Shown: positions 35,692 to 45,270 of the stretch, piece by piece
Layout of the letters: each line of letters starts with the position of its first letter
Numbering within the stretch: position 1 is the stretch's first letter
DNA from: Microcaldota archaeon
GTDB lineage: Archaea > Micrarchaeota > Micrarchaeia > Micrarchaeales > Micrarchaeaceae
Length of the DNA: 64,000 nt
Direction of reading: 5' to 3'
Assembly: GCA_021798935.1 (NCBI GenBank)
Contig: JAJZBL010000003.1
Location: forward strand, 1 to 64,000
Position numbers and translations under genes: made by a program
The notes under the pieces: model-generated
What the model saw: the letters and a program-made list of their open reading frames with translations, nothing else
The model's database searches: none
Told to the model about the DNA's origin: nothing

Positions 35692-36165
35692 ATGGAAGCT
35701 AATAATATAAAGTATGACCCCATTAAAACTTTCATAGTATTGCACAGCTTAAACGATCAAGAGTTCTTGCAAGATTTTAGGAGAAAGGTAAAACCTTTAG
35801 GGATAAAAAAATTACCTCAAAATATGACTAATTTTTATCTTACTAATAGTACATTAGTTTTATTTGGAAAATTTAGTCTTGATAAATTAAACCAGATAGA
35901 TTTTAGGAATCTTAAGGGCGATATATCACCTGATCCAAAATTGTATTTGGCTGTAACCAAATTAAAACTTGATGTTGATTTAATACATTTTAATACTGAA
36001 AATATAATTAACGAATATAAGTCGAAACCATATACTGATAAATACACTTTGCTTGGCTTTGGTATAATTTACAACAAAGGCAACCCTATCTCGATTGATC
36101 CCAATGAAACTATTTATTCCTTAGCTTCAAAATTTAGTAAGGTCAAAGTGCTTAGGGTGTATTGA
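35692..36165 (+). CDS. Hypothetical protein in operon with a sugar nucleotidyltransferase
   Basis: 157 soluble residues of mixed alpha/beta type with no motif I recognise. The stop is followed after 1 bp by the start of the nucleotidyltransferase gene, so the two are cotranscribed and may act together. The ATG at 35692 is the first in the frame; 295 bp of AT-rich sequence without visible genes precedes it. Confidence 0.65.
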   Translation: MEANNIKYDPIKTFIVLHSLNDQEFLQDFRRKVKPLGIKKLPQNMTNFYLTNSTLVLFGKFSLDKLNQIDFRNLKGDISPDPKLYLAVTKLKLDVDLIHFNTENIINEYKSKPYTDKYTLLGFGIIYNKGNPISIDPNETIYSLASKFSKVKVLRVY

Positions 36166-36166
36166 T

Positions 36167-36877
36167 ATGGATGTTCTAATTTTGGCAGGTGGCAAAGGTA
36201 CTAGGCTATCACCTCTAACTAAAACTACACCTAAACCCTTAGTTGAGGTAAATCATTTGCCTATTATGGACTACATAATGAGATACGTAAGCATGAGCCG
36301 TAAGATAGATAGGATAATAATGTATGTGCCAAGAAAATACCTTGGAGATTTCACCGAACGATATGGTAAAACATTTGCTGGAAAACCTATTATATATATT
36401 ACTAAAAAGCTTCCAAATAATGCTGATGCTCTTCAATATGCACTAAAATTTATAGGCAGCAATGCATTTCTATTGCTTATGGGAGATATAATATTTGATG
36501 CTAACTTAGATTTAATAATAAATTATTATGAGATGCATGAAGGAAAGTACAATTTATCTGTAGTGAAAGGATATAAAATAGATAAACAAATATGCGAGAT
36601 AAAAGGTAATTACATACAGAGAATAAGTGATCGCTTGGTATTTGAGGACAATATCGCATGTGGGATATATATTCTGAATAAAATTGATATAGATAATAAG
36701 ATGCATGATTACTTTGATAGTATATTTGATGAATTATCAAAAGAACATAAGATGATAGCGTTCAAATATTTTGGATATATAAAGCAGATCAATACGTTAG
36801 ATGAATTAAGAGAAATTGAATCTGATTTGAATAATGAATACAGTTATATCATGGATACGATGTACGCCAATCTTTGA
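36167..36877 (+). CDS. Sugar-1-phosphate nucleotidyltransferase
   Basis: 236 residues. The N-terminal LAGGKGTRLSPLTKTTPKPLVEV is the diagnostic nucleotide-binding loop, and LLLMGDIIFD carries the catalytic metal-binding Asp. It is shorter than typical glucose-1-P thymidylyl- or mannose-1-P guanylyltransferases and lacks their C-terminal beta-helix, so the sugar and the nucleotide are undetermined. It lies near a glycosyltransferase gene, suggesting surface glycan synthesis. Its last 29 bp overlap the convergent small gene. Confidence 0.88.
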   Translation: MDVLILAGGKGTRLSPLTKTTPKPLVEVNHLPIMDYIMRYVSMSRKIDRIIMYVPRKYLGDFTERYGKTFAGKPIIYITKKLPNNADALQYALKFIGSNAFLLLMGDIIFDANLDLIINYYEMHEGKYNLSVVKGYKIDKQICEIKGNYIQRISDRLVFEDNIACGIYILNKIDIDNKMHDYFDSIFDELSKEHKMIAFKYFGYIKQINTLDELREIESDLNNEYSYIMDTMYANL

Positions 36878-37142
36878 TCTTTGATTTTATCTCATCAAAT
36901 TTACCATAATTCATTTCTTTAAATTGCTTCTTAAAATATAGCTTAATTTTCTTATCCAATTCCTTTTTATTTTCTGCAGATATAAGGATATGATCTTTAT
37001 TTTTATATAGGTAATCATAAAACTGGAAATTTTCATCATCACTAAATTTTCTCTTTATATGATCTGCTAATTTCACATATTTGTCAAAGTAAACTCTTTC
37101 AAGTAGGTAATTTCTTAAATCTAAATAAGTAAAATACTCCAA
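36849..37142 (-). CDS. Small hypothetical protein
   Basis: 97 residues, rich in Lys, Tyr and Asp, predicted helical, no recognised motif. It starts with TTG at 37142 behind a clear GGTGAG ribosome-binding site, which is why I accept it despite a 29-bp overlap with the nucleotidyltransferase. It lies 39 bp downstream of the glycosyltransferase on the same strand. Confidence 0.6.
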   Translation of the reverse strand: MEYFTYLDLRNYLLERVYFDKYVKLADHIKRKFSDDENFQFYDYLYKNKDHILISAENKKELDKKIKLYFKKQFKEMNYGKFDEIKSKIKDWRTSYP

Positions 37143-37181
37143 TATCTCACCTCTATTCTTTTAATTGTATTTGGAGTCAAA

Positions 37182-38348
37182 TTAGTTAATTTCCCTTTCT
37201 TTCATTGTCTTTTTATTTGACAATATATCATTTATTGCTCTATATATACTGACATAGTAGGACTTTATTGAAAAATTCCTTGCTGTGGCAATTGAATTTG
37301 CACGCATTCCGCTGAGGTCCATAGACATCAATAGCATTATCTTTTCACCTAAATCTATATAATCATCTTTATTGTAAAAGAGTCCATTCCATGTATCCCT
37401 TACAATATGTGTCCCTATATCAATTTCTCCGTTATAAAAATTGTATTTTATTGCATGTGAAGGAATAACTTTCTTATTGAAATCACTTCCTATAAGTACG
37501 GGCAAGCCTGCCGACATCATTATTAAAGCAGATTTCATATCTACGTATTTATTTGGTACAGCAACCCCAAATAAATGGCTGCTTATATAGTTTTTGTAAT
37601 CACTATCAGGTAGCAAAGGTACGCTTCTGAAATATTCATCTAATCCATTTTTGTGTATACTATTAAATATAAGTTTTTCGTCTTCACCGGACAAGCTTAT
37701 ATCTATTAGTAATTTATGGTTTTTAATAAATTTTTTATTGCTTGCTATGTATTTCACAGCTTTTAATAGCACACTGAAATTATTTTGCTTATAATTCAGC
37801 CTGCCAAAATATAATATAGGCTTTTCTCCACCATAATACTCATAACTATTTTTAGACTTAGGCTGATATTTTTCTAAATCTATCCCTATAGGCAATGCTT
37901 CTACAGTGTATCCTGAAAATAACTGCTCTACTAATTCCTTATCGTTATCAGTCATTGTAAAATAATATTTAATATTTCCAAATATGTTTTTGAAATTATT
38001 TTTTATATCCCTTTTATTAAAATCAATTAACCCTCTACCTTCTACAAAGTATTCCACAAAACTATACCTATCTATGAATATAATAGGCACATTAGGATCT
38101 ACTGTTTTTATATAGTCTTTTATAAACTCAAAATCTAAAGGACTATAAGAAACTATTATATCATATTTTTTAGATTTAGCCTCATCTATAGTTGTCTCTT
38201 TTAAATAGTAGGGTTTATCAAAATATAGATACTTGTATATATCGACATCTACATGGTTGTCCTTTAAGAACTTGTATAGATTTATAGATTCATTGTAGTT
38301 CTCTCCATTTGGAACGTACTTGCCCATATCCACTATCAAAATTGCCAT
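37182..38348 (-). CDS. Family-4-like glycosyltransferase
   Basis: 388 residues with a two-domain GT-B layout. The C-terminal half has YFGRLNYKQNNFSVLLKAV (the GRL..K..F/D pattern after the hinge) and a SALIMMSAGLPVLIGS acceptor/donor site segment corresponding to the E-x7-E region, although both glutamates appear replaced. The N-terminal half is divergent. It likely adds a sugar to a surface glycan or polysaccharide. The ATG at 38348 is preferred to an upstream GTG. Confidence 0.8.
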   Translation of the reverse strand: MAILIVDMGKYVPNGENYNESINLYKFLKDNHVDVDIYKYLYFDKPYYLKETTIDEAKSKKYDIIVSYSPLDFEFIKDYIKTVDPNVPIIFIDRYSFVEYFVEGRGLIDFNKRDIKNNFKNIFGNIKYYFTMTDNDKELVEQLFSGYTVEALPIGIDLEKYQPKSKNSYEYYGGEKPILYFGRLNYKQNNFSVLLKAVKYIASNKKFIKNHKLLIDISLSGEDEKLIFNSIHKNGLDEYFRSVPLLPDSDYKNYISSHLFGVAVPNKYVDMKSALIMMSAGLPVLIGSDFNKKVIPSHAIKYNFYNGEIDIGTHIVRDTWNGLFYNKDDYIDLGEKIMLLMSMDLSGMRANSIATARNFSIKSYYVSIYRAINDILSNKKTMKEREIN

Positions 38349-38454
38349 ACCACACCCCACATATTATTTTGAATATTTTAATATTTAATTATTTGCTGAT
38401 ATATAAACAGATTATTAAATTAAGTAGTTTTTAAATACCTCTAATCTCTTAATA

Positions 38455-38754
38455 ATGTTTAGTGATAAAATGCCTATGTATGAAGTAGATGGAAATTTGG
38501 ATGAAAAAACCAAAGATATGAGCAGGGCTCGACAGTCTTTGATAGAAGAGGTACAAGCTATAATGTTTTATGATGAGCGTTACGATGCAACTAAAGATAA
38601 AGAACTTAAAGAGGTAATAAAGCACAATAGAGATGATGAAAAGGAGCATTTCAGTCTGCTACTAGAATATCTAAGGAGAAATGATCCAAAACTGGACAAA
38701 GAACTTAAGGAGATACTTTTTAGCAGCAAAAATCTAAATGAATTAGGAGACTGA
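38455..38754 (+). CDS. Encapsulated-ferritin-like (EncFtn) protein
   Basis: 99 residues. RQSLIEEVQAIMFYDERYDATKD followed by IKHNRDDEKEHFSLLLEYLRRNDPK matches the half-ferritin EncFtn family: a two-helix hairpin with Glu in the first helix and ExxH in the second, which assembles into rings with ferroxidase sites at subunit interfaces. Such proteins normally sit beside an encapsulin gene and are loaded by a C-terminal tag. No encapsulin-shell gene lies in this window, and the tail (KNLNELGD) is not an obvious tag. ATG 38455 or 38470 could be the start. Confidence 0.75.
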   Translation: MFSDKMPMYEVDGNLDEKTKDMSRARQSLIEEVQAIMFYDERYDATKDKELKEVIKHNRDDEKEHFSLLLEYLRRNDPKLDKELKEILFSSKNLNELGD

Positions 38755-38782
38755 TTGCTAAAAGCTATTTATTTATTTTTGA

Positions 38783-40222
38783 TTAACCTTTTCTAATTTC
38801 CTTGCTTATCTCTTTATTATTGAGTTCCTCTTTTATTAACATCGAAGCAAATCTGACAACATCTGCATACGACCACATTAAGTCCTGTATAACACTATTT
38901 CCATTATTCTTGAAATAATTATTATCTTCAGAATTGGGGCTTTCAGGATCATAGATTATCTGTTCAGGGAAACTATTTATCTTGTACTCCCCTGTTATAT
39001 TTACTGCTTTTTCGTCTGCCTTATCCCAGCCTTCATAGTAGCCTTTTGTTAATTTCTTAAGCATATTTTCGGCTTCATCTAATTTGCCTTTCTTAATTAA
39101 ATAAATGCCTTTTTCTGCTGCACTTATTATCCATCTACCACCAAAAAAGTAACTATCATATTTAAATCTTTTTGACATAAGTTTACCATTGAAAAGATTA
39201 TTTTCTATCTCTTCTATAGTTTTGGTTTCTACATTTTCAGTTTCTAAAACATCGTCATTTATTCCGAAAAGGGTAAATACTATTAGTTCCGACATGTCTA
39301 CTCCTAGATCTATATTTGGTTTATCGGAAAAGGGCATTCTACAAGCATATAATATGTTTGAATTTATAGATAATTTCTTTAAATACGTTAGAGGATTGCT
39401 AAATCTATCAGAATCTAAAAGAATATTTACTTTAGAACTGTCAAAACCTATATTATATTTATTAGATATCCGGTTCAACGATACCATTGCCCTATAAATT
39501 GAAGCTATATCATATGAATGCTGCATATCACTGCGTATTTCCCAAGCATTAGCTGATTGCACTCTTATAGACTTTGTTAAAAAGTTAAATATCATATTGG
39601 AATTCTCTTTTAAGAATGATATCTCTTTTTCATTTAAGCCGATATTATCTGCTTTGTATTCTAAGGAAATCATAATTAAGGGTACTGAATCATTTTGAAC
39701 TAATCCTGAAAACGAATTTGCATAATTATTATCGTCCATTAGGTCGTCCTTATATAATTTAGCATCACTGCCCACTCTTGCAGGTATATTATAATTTACA
39801 ACATTATAAGGCAGGCTTTCAAAACTTGAATTCAAAAATTTTTTTATATTTTCTTTAAAATTTTCAAATACCTCTAAATTAAAATCTATTATTTTAGATG
39901 CATATTTGTCGTAGTTTGAAGATTTTTCTTTTAGATCTTTTTTTAATTTATCTGATATATTAAGTCCATTTAAAAATTTATCATCTTTTATAAGGCTGGC
40001 TGCTTCTATCAGAGATAGGGCAGTGAATGATGCGTCTCTTATCCAGTGGGGTTTATAAAAACGATAAGATAGTGACGCTCTAGTATATCCATTATCTTCT
40101 ATATACTTAGTTACCTTATCAGACCATTCGATTATATCTCTTAATCGCGAATATAAGTGTGCTATATTACTCTTTGAATCAACCTCCTCATTTTTTAGGC
40201 TTTTTTCATTATACATATCCAT
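38783..40222 (-). CDS. GH15-like (alpha/alpha)6-barrel glycoside hydrolase
   Basis: 479 residues, no signal peptide. KPHWIRDASFTALSLIEA corresponds to the WDxRYSWVRDSSF region of GH15 enzymes. ANAWEIRSDMQHSYDIASIYRAM and DLMWSYADVVRF add further barrel motifs. It lacks the beta-rich N-terminal domain of the enzyme at 4065 and is more divergent, so substrate and activity are open; a glycan-trimming or oligosaccharide hydrolase role near the glycosyltransferase is plausible. Confidence 0.7.
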   Translation of the reverse strand: MDMYNEKSLKNEEVDSKSNIAHLYSRLRDIIEWSDKVTKYIEDNGYTRASLSYRFYKPHWIRDASFTALSLIEAASLIKDDKFLNGLNISDKLKKDLKEKSSNYDKYASKIIDFNLEVFENFKENIKKFLNSSFESLPYNVVNYNIPARVGSDAKLYKDDLMDDNNYANSFSGLVQNDSVPLIMISLEYKADNIGLNEKEISFLKENSNMIFNFLTKSIRVQSANAWEIRSDMQHSYDIASIYRAMVSLNRISNKYNIGFDSSKVNILLDSDRFSNPLTYLKKLSINSNILYACRMPFSDKPNIDLGVDMSELIVFTLFGINDDVLETENVETKTIEEIENNLFNGKLMSKRFKYDSYFFGGRWIISAAEKGIYLIKKGKLDEAENMLKKLTKGYYEGWDKADEKAVNITGEYKINSFPEQIIYDPESPNSEDNNYFKNNGNSVIQDLMWSYADVVRFASMLIKEELNNKEISKEIRKG

Positions 40223-40388
40223 ATAGATCAGGTATATCCTTATAAATGCCTATTATATACGCTTTTTTAAGGGTTAGCTTCTTGTCTATTATAAAGCAAA
40301 TATATTATATTACTTCTTAAATTTATTACTTTAATTTGGCACAAATGTACTCTTATATCTCATATTTTATAGGTTTTGTTGTTATCTA

Positions 40389-42143
40389 TTATTTGCTTTT
40401 ATGTATAGACGCTAAAGTCCATATAAGATACAAAACCATAATTATTATAATTAAAATTAGTAGCATAAATGTATTTTTGTATATAAGTGTATAAATAAGA
40501 TTTAGATAAGATTTTGCGCTTTGAATATCTGTTTTGGAGATAGGAGTTGGATTTATAAGTACTTTTGATTCATTTTGGAGTGCATTGTTTCCAGTTAAAT
40601 TATAGGAACTTTCTGTTATTATTTCATTGTAATTTGGATTTCCAATCCTTGTTGTTATGTTACCATTTATAACTGAGGTATTTATTCCGGATGCAGATTC
40701 CCCTGTGTTAACCCCAAATGTATATAAATAAGGGAATGGAACCAAATTTCCATCTGAAAGATAATAAAGATTCTCTGTGGAGTTCATCTTGTAAAATTTA
40801 GAGGATTCGTCATTGCTTGCCCCTCCGAAAACTAATCCTACATTATATGAATTACCATTCCCTGCCTCGTAGTAAGGAGTAACTTCTATATAAGCAATGG
40901 AATTTGGAATTTTTATTGTTACATTATTAAAGAAATAATAACCTTTTGATGTATAGTAACCAAAATATACTTTAGGCCCTGTTGGTGTATTGTTAACTGC
41001 TATAACTGGTGAAAAGTATATAGGGTAAGAAAGCCTGTTATTAACGTTATTTGGATTATATAAACCATAGAAAGAGGTTTTGATTTTAGAATTACCGTAA
41101 TTTATATAAGTAGTCCCTATATAGCCACTCCCTACAAGTTGTGATTTTGACAAATTTGCACCAAATTTTGTATCATTCCAAATGTTACCATATATCTGGT
41201 AATTCAATGAACTTGTATTCAAGGACATTACATCTTGCAGCCAATACTGATAAGTTTTATTATTTGATATTACATTCATCATTGCATTCAACTGTATACT
41301 AGCACCATAAGGTGATGTATTTTGAGGCGGGTTGTTGCTGTATGCATAGATAGAAGTTATATTAGTGGTACCTATAACTTCTTTAGTTTTTATGGTGAAA
41401 GTTTTCAATCTTCCATTTCTCATGTATGTTCCATAACTTGCGATTCCAATAGGATTTGGAGAGGATTTATTTATCAATGAAATTGGGTTTATGGTTTTAT
41501 TCGTACTGTTTATATAGAAAAATACCTGTGAAGTTGAATTTGTTTTAAGTATGATTCTTCCAGGGCCTTTATTTAAATATGCCATTATCTGGAATTCCTG
41601 ATAAGGTTGTATAGTATAATTGTAATAGTTAGGTATAATTAAATTTATTTTTTTATTTGATAATATATCGATTGAGAAATTTGTATAATTGGTTAAATTA
41701 AAGTAATCTATATACTCTTTTGTAAAGTTAACAGATTTAAGCTTGTTTACTGGTGCAACAAAAACATAAAATGAATAATTTATTGGTTCATATTCTGCCT
41801 TCAATATTACATAATGAGAACCTGGCGGCACGTTGAGTGTCTTTACCCCCATATTTTGGATCCTGGAATTGTAAAGCTCCTTTGTAGGATTACCATTAAC
41901 ATATGCAATATAGTTTGATGAATTTATTATAGATAAAATCGCAGAAGAACTAGTATTATAACTTATTACAACTGTGGATTCTTCTGTCGTATTAATTTCT
42001 TCATAAGTATATTCGTTAATTCCCATATAGTATTTTGGTATTTTTGATTGTCCTTGCATAACAGTAGAATTTGAAATTGCTGACGAATTTGCTAAAGGAA
42101 TTAAAATGAAAAAGACAATTATAAAAAGTAAATACCTGTTCAT
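40389..42143 (-). CDS. Thermopsin-family (A5) acid protease, membrane-anchored
   Basis: 584 residues. A cleavable signal (MNRYLLFIIVFFILIPLANS) begins the protein, and a membrane helix (TFMLLILIIIIMVLYLIW) with a basic tail ends it. The middle has the thermopsin pattern: PIGIASYGTY, TTNITSIYAYSNNP, SPYGASIQLNAMMNV, YQYWLQDVM and GNIWNDT. There are many N-linked sequons. Thermopsins are secreted aspartyl-like proteases optimal near pH 2, found in Sulfolobales and Thermoplasmatales, so the gene is good evidence for an acidic habitat. It would sit outside the cell anchored to the membrane. Confidence 0.88.
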   Translation of the reverse strand: MNRYLLFIIVFFILIPLANSSAISNSTVMQGQSKIPKYYMGINEYTYEEINTTEESTVVISYNTSSSAILSIINSSNYIAYVNGNPTKELYNSRIQNMGVKTLNVPPGSHYVILKAEYEPINYSFYVFVAPVNKLKSVNFTKEYIDYFNLTNYTNFSIDILSNKKINLIIPNYYNYTIQPYQEFQIMAYLNKGPGRIILKTNSTSQVFFYINSTNKTINPISLINKSSPNPIGIASYGTYMRNGRLKTFTIKTKEVIGTTNITSIYAYSNNPPQNTSPYGASIQLNAMMNVISNNKTYQYWLQDVMSLNTSSLNYQIYGNIWNDTKFGANLSKSQLVGSGYIGTTYINYGNSKIKTSFYGLYNPNNVNNRLSYPIYFSPVIAVNNTPTGPKVYFGYYTSKGYYFFNNVTIKIPNSIAYIEVTPYYEAGNGNSYNVGLVFGGASNDESSKFYKMNSTENLYYLSDGNLVPFPYLYTFGVNTGESASGINTSVINGNITTRIGNPNYNEIITESSYNLTGNNALQNESKVLINPTPISKTDIQSAKSYLNLIYTLIYKNTFMLLILIIIIMVLYLIWTLASIHKSK

Positions 42144-42193
42144 ATTATCGTTTTATAAGTTTTAAGTTATAAATATTTTTAGTAGGTAATAAA

Positions 42194-42952
42194 TTGGATA
42201 ATCTGTCAGATCAATCTAGTAGTTTCGTGTATGTAGATGGTAAAAGATACTCGTTAAATATTGAATTTCTAAAGCGTAAAACTGCTACAGGATTTATAGA
42301 AGACGATAAAATTTATATTAAACTCCCAATAAACCTAGATAAAGAAGATAAAATTAAGTATATAAATATATTAAAAAAGAGGCTTATAAAAAGGATAATT
42401 AATGGGCAAATATACAAAGAATTAAAATTTAAAGATGGCGACAAGATACATATTGCAGGTAAAGACCTTACAATACATAGCTATATAAATCAATTTGCTA
42501 AAAGACCTCTAATTAAGTTAGAAGATGGCGTGCTTGGTGTTGTTATTCCTGCATCTGAAGCTACTAAAGCGGATCAGATATTAAATGATAAAGTAATCAA
42601 ATCATTGATAAAATTAGTATTGCCTTATGCTATTTTAAAGGTAAATTCTATAAATAAAAGATCTTTTGGATTTAAAATATCTAATATAAAGATATACCGG
42701 CCTAAAAAGGTGGTTTTAGGTAGCTGCAATTATAAGAATAAAACCTTGGCATTTAATCTTAGAATATTCCTATGCCCTGAAAATATTATAGACTCTGTAA
42801 TAGTACATGAATTGTGCCACCTTAAGGTTCCAAACCACTCTCCAAAGTTTTGGAAGCTTCTTTATTCAGTAATGCCGGATTATGATGAAGCAAGAAAATG
42901 GATTAATAAAAATCTTTACACCGCAACCATACCAAATAGGTGGTATGAATAA
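42194..42952 (+). CDS. YgjP/DUF45-like zinc metallopeptidase
   Basis: 252 residues. VIVHELCHLKVPNHSPKFW is the HExxH motif with the downstream His that together bind zinc in YgjP (WLM/SprT-like) proteins; the following FWKLLYSVMPDYDEARKWI tail is characteristic. These proteins are predicted peptidases or hydrolases with no settled substrate. Initiation appears to be at TTG 42194, since no ATG precedes the conserved part. Confidence 0.82.
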   Translation: MDNLSDQSSSFVYVDGKRYSLNIEFLKRKTATGFIEDDKIYIKLPINLDKEDKIKYINILKKRLIKRIINGQIYKELKFKDGDKIHIAGKDLTIHSYINQFAKRPLIKLEDGVLGVVIPASEATKADQILNDKVIKSLIKLVLPYAILKVNSINKRSFGFKISNIKIYRPKKVVLGSCNYKNKTLAFNLRIFLCPENIIDSVIVHELCHLKVPNHSPKFWKLLYSVMPDYDEARKWINKNLYTATIPNRWYE

Positions 42953-42987
42953 ATTAATTGTGAGCAATACAAAAATCCAGTGAAACT

Positions 42988-43347
42988 ATGAATAGAAAAT
43001 ATGTAGAAGCAATAATGAACTTAAGAGGTGAAAATAAACCTGTAAAATATATAGCTAAAAAACTAGGCATAAGCAAAGAAGTTATAGAAGAGGTTATAAT
43101 TAATAATATTATAAATAGTGAACCATATATAGATAAATTAGTAAAGGGAAGACAGTTCTTAGAATCCCCGGATTTTAGTACAACAAAAGAGGTTATAAAA
43201 AATTTAAATCTCGAAAGTATATTTGAAAACTTTACAGTTTTATCTTATATAGCCAAAAACCGAAATAACCATCATGATAGATTGATGGATTATATAAGAT
43301 ATTTGCTCTTGTCTCTTAAGAATAACAAAAAACCTGATATCTTTTAG
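42988..43347 (+). CDS. Small HTH-like hypothetical protein
   Basis: 119 residues. Residues 1-35 (YVEAIMNLRGENKPVKYIAKKLGISKEVIEEV) look like a helix-turn-helix of the resolvase/sigma-like type. The rest is helical with no motif. It starts 35 bp after the YgjP-like gene and may be cotranscribed with it. A DNA-binding role is a guess from the N-terminus only. Confidence 0.6.
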   Translation: MNRKYVEAIMNLRGENKPVKYIAKKLGISKEVIEEVIINNIINSEPYIDKLVKGRQFLESPDFSTTKEVIKNLNLESIFENFTVLSYIAKNRNNHHDRLMDYIRYLLLSLKNNKKPDIF

Positions 43348-43422
43348 ATTAGTCAGGAAACTTATAATAAACACAATAAAACAAATTTGCTTTTAAGTGT
43401 TGTTTTTATTTTACCTAAAAAA

Positions 43423-43671
43423 TCAAAGCAAATCGCTAAGTAACTGTCTAGTATCTTCAATGCTTTCAGCTTCCTTATACTTACCCTCTTTTCTTAGTCT
43501 ATTAATTTCTTTGGTTGATAGATCCCAACTGGCTTTTTTATCTTCTGAAAGCTTTCTGTGAAGTTCTTTCAACTTTATTTCATCTGCTGTCAACTCAATT
43601 TTTCTATTTGCATTGAACCGAGGCAAAAGTTCTTCTCTAAAACCTTTGTCGTTGATATATTTAGACTTCAT
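43423..43671 (-). CDS. Small charged hypothetical protein
   Basis: 82 residues, highly charged and helical, no recognised motif. It is short and isolated, with a good ATG at 43671. An antitoxin or adaptor role would be a guess; no toxin gene is next to it. Confidence 0.5.
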   Translation of the reverse strand: MKSKYINDKGFREELLPRFNANRKIELTADEIKLKELHRKLSEDKKASWDLSTKEINRLRKEGKYKEAESIEDTRQLLSDLL

Positions 43672-43826
43672 TTAATCTGAAAAATATAAGTTTTAGTTAT
43701 ATTTATATACTTTGATTATATTCGTTTGATATCGATATGTTTCTGCTAGTTTATCTTGTGCGTGTATTGATAATAGATATGGTTTAATAAGGTTTATTAC
43801 AAATAATGAATAGTTTTGGTGTTTAT

Positions 43827-44525
43827 ATGAATAAACTTGTAATAAGCTGCATGGATAGAAGATTAAATGACTTTATAGAGCAGCATTATTCAGATTGCTT
43901 TGTTATTAGAAATGCTGGCGCAAATGTCTATCCGATAACTAAAGAGATCAAAGATCTGATAAAGGATAAAGATATAAGAGAGATTGTTTTATTAGCACAT
44001 ACAGATTGTGGTGCTATGAAGAAGGTATTCGGTGTTATAAAAGATAGGAAACCCGTAGACTTAGATTTGGAGGATAATTTAATATCACATTATAGAGATT
44101 TAAATTTCACTAATATATCGGAATTAGAAAAAGATAACCTAAAGTTACAAATAAATAAATTAAAAGATGAGTTTCCAGAAACTAAAATTGAAGGCAGACT
44201 TCTTCAGATAGAGGATATAAAAGTTCCAGAAGAAGAGGGAATTCATGAGTTAATCATAGCTAATCCATCAAAACCTGGGTACTCTGGATTACTTAATGAG
44301 CTTTCTTTGAACCATTTTTCAGTTTACGTATTGCAATCAGATATTAATAATGTAATGCCAGATTTAAAATTGGCAGTAAAGGACCTTGGTGTAAAATTTA
44401 TCCATTTAATATCTATAGAAAAAGAAAATCCAAGGGATAGAAAAGTGGATCAAGAGAAGTTAAATTTGATATTTAATAAAGAGGGTATTAAAATATCTAC
44501 TTATAGTTATCCATTAAAAACTTAA
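43827..44525 (+). CDS. Beta-carbonic anhydrase-like protein with a C-terminal extension
   Basis: 232 residues. The zinc ligands of beta-class carbonic anhydrase are all visible: the CxDxR set in SCMDRRL, RNAGA, and the HxxC pair in LAHTDCGAM. The family is usually about 170-200 residues, and here the part after about residue 130 does not follow it. CO2 hydration is likely but unproved. GGTG at 43819 supports ATG 43827 over the upstream ATG. Confidence 0.8.
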   Translation: MNKLVISCMDRRLNDFIEQHYSDCFVIRNAGANVYPITKEIKDLIKDKDIREIVLLAHTDCGAMKKVFGVIKDRKPVDLDLEDNLISHYRDLNFTNISELEKDNLKLQINKLKDEFPETKIEGRLLQIEDIKVPEEEGIHELIIANPSKPGYSGLLNELSLNHFSVYVLQSDINNVMPDLKLAVKDLGVKFIHLISIEKENPRDRKVDQEKLNLIFNKEGIKISTYSYPLKT

Positions 44526-44591
44526 TTTATTAATTTATTTTGACTTATCAATATTAATAATAAAAATTAGAATATAAAAATTGAAAAATTA

Positions 44592-45059
44592 TTAAATATT
44601 AGAGAATACCTTGCTGGACAGAATGCGCGATATTAATTTCGACGCTAATAATCTGTTATTTGGTGTGTCCAATATAATAACTACTTTGCTTAGGACATCG
44701 GGGGTAATATTAATTTCATCATTGTTGGAAGTATCTAAAATTTTCTTATCTAATTTAGGGTATATATAACTTAAATCAACACCATAAAGGTTCTTTTGCT
44801 TATTTCCTCTATCCATGTATATACTGTCCCTAATATAATCAAGAGCACCTTTTTCATCAAGTGATTTTAGGTTCTCTTTTATATCTTTATATAGCCATTC
44901 TTTCTCATTTAATCTGTTATTGGGATTTCTTAAAAATTTAAACAAATTTAATCTAGATAGTTTATTTTCATCTTTAATAATAGCTTCTGGTTTGTCTATT
45001 ATATTTGAAACTTTGCTATTATTATTCATCAAAATTGTACTACCTCTAGCATTATCCAT
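44592..45059 (-). CDS. Hypothetical protein
   Basis: 155 residues, Asn- and Lys-rich, helical, no recognised motif or membrane segment. It lies in the stretch of unrecognised small genes between the carbonic anhydrase and the zincin. Composition resembles its neighbours. Confidence 0.55.
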   Translation of the reverse strand: MDNARGSTILMNNNSKVSNIIDKPEAIIKDENKLSRLNLFKFLRNPNNRLNEKEWLYKDIKENLKSLDEKGALDYIRDSIYMDRGNKQKNLYGVDLSYIYPKLDKKILDTSNNDEINITPDVLSKVVIILDTPNNRLLASKLISRILSSKVFSNI

Positions 45060-45270
45060 GACATTACCGATTACATTATTTGCTTAATTAATATATAAAC
45101 TTTTCTCTTCATAATTAAAATAATTTTTATTTTAGTTAATGGTTTTGTCTGCTTTTTATATGAATAACTTTTAAATAACTTTTGAAAATTAATTGATTGA
45201 TGTTCTCTTTAAATAGTTTGAATTAGAGCTCAGATATAATTTATCAGTTTAAGACACGATTCTAAGGATG

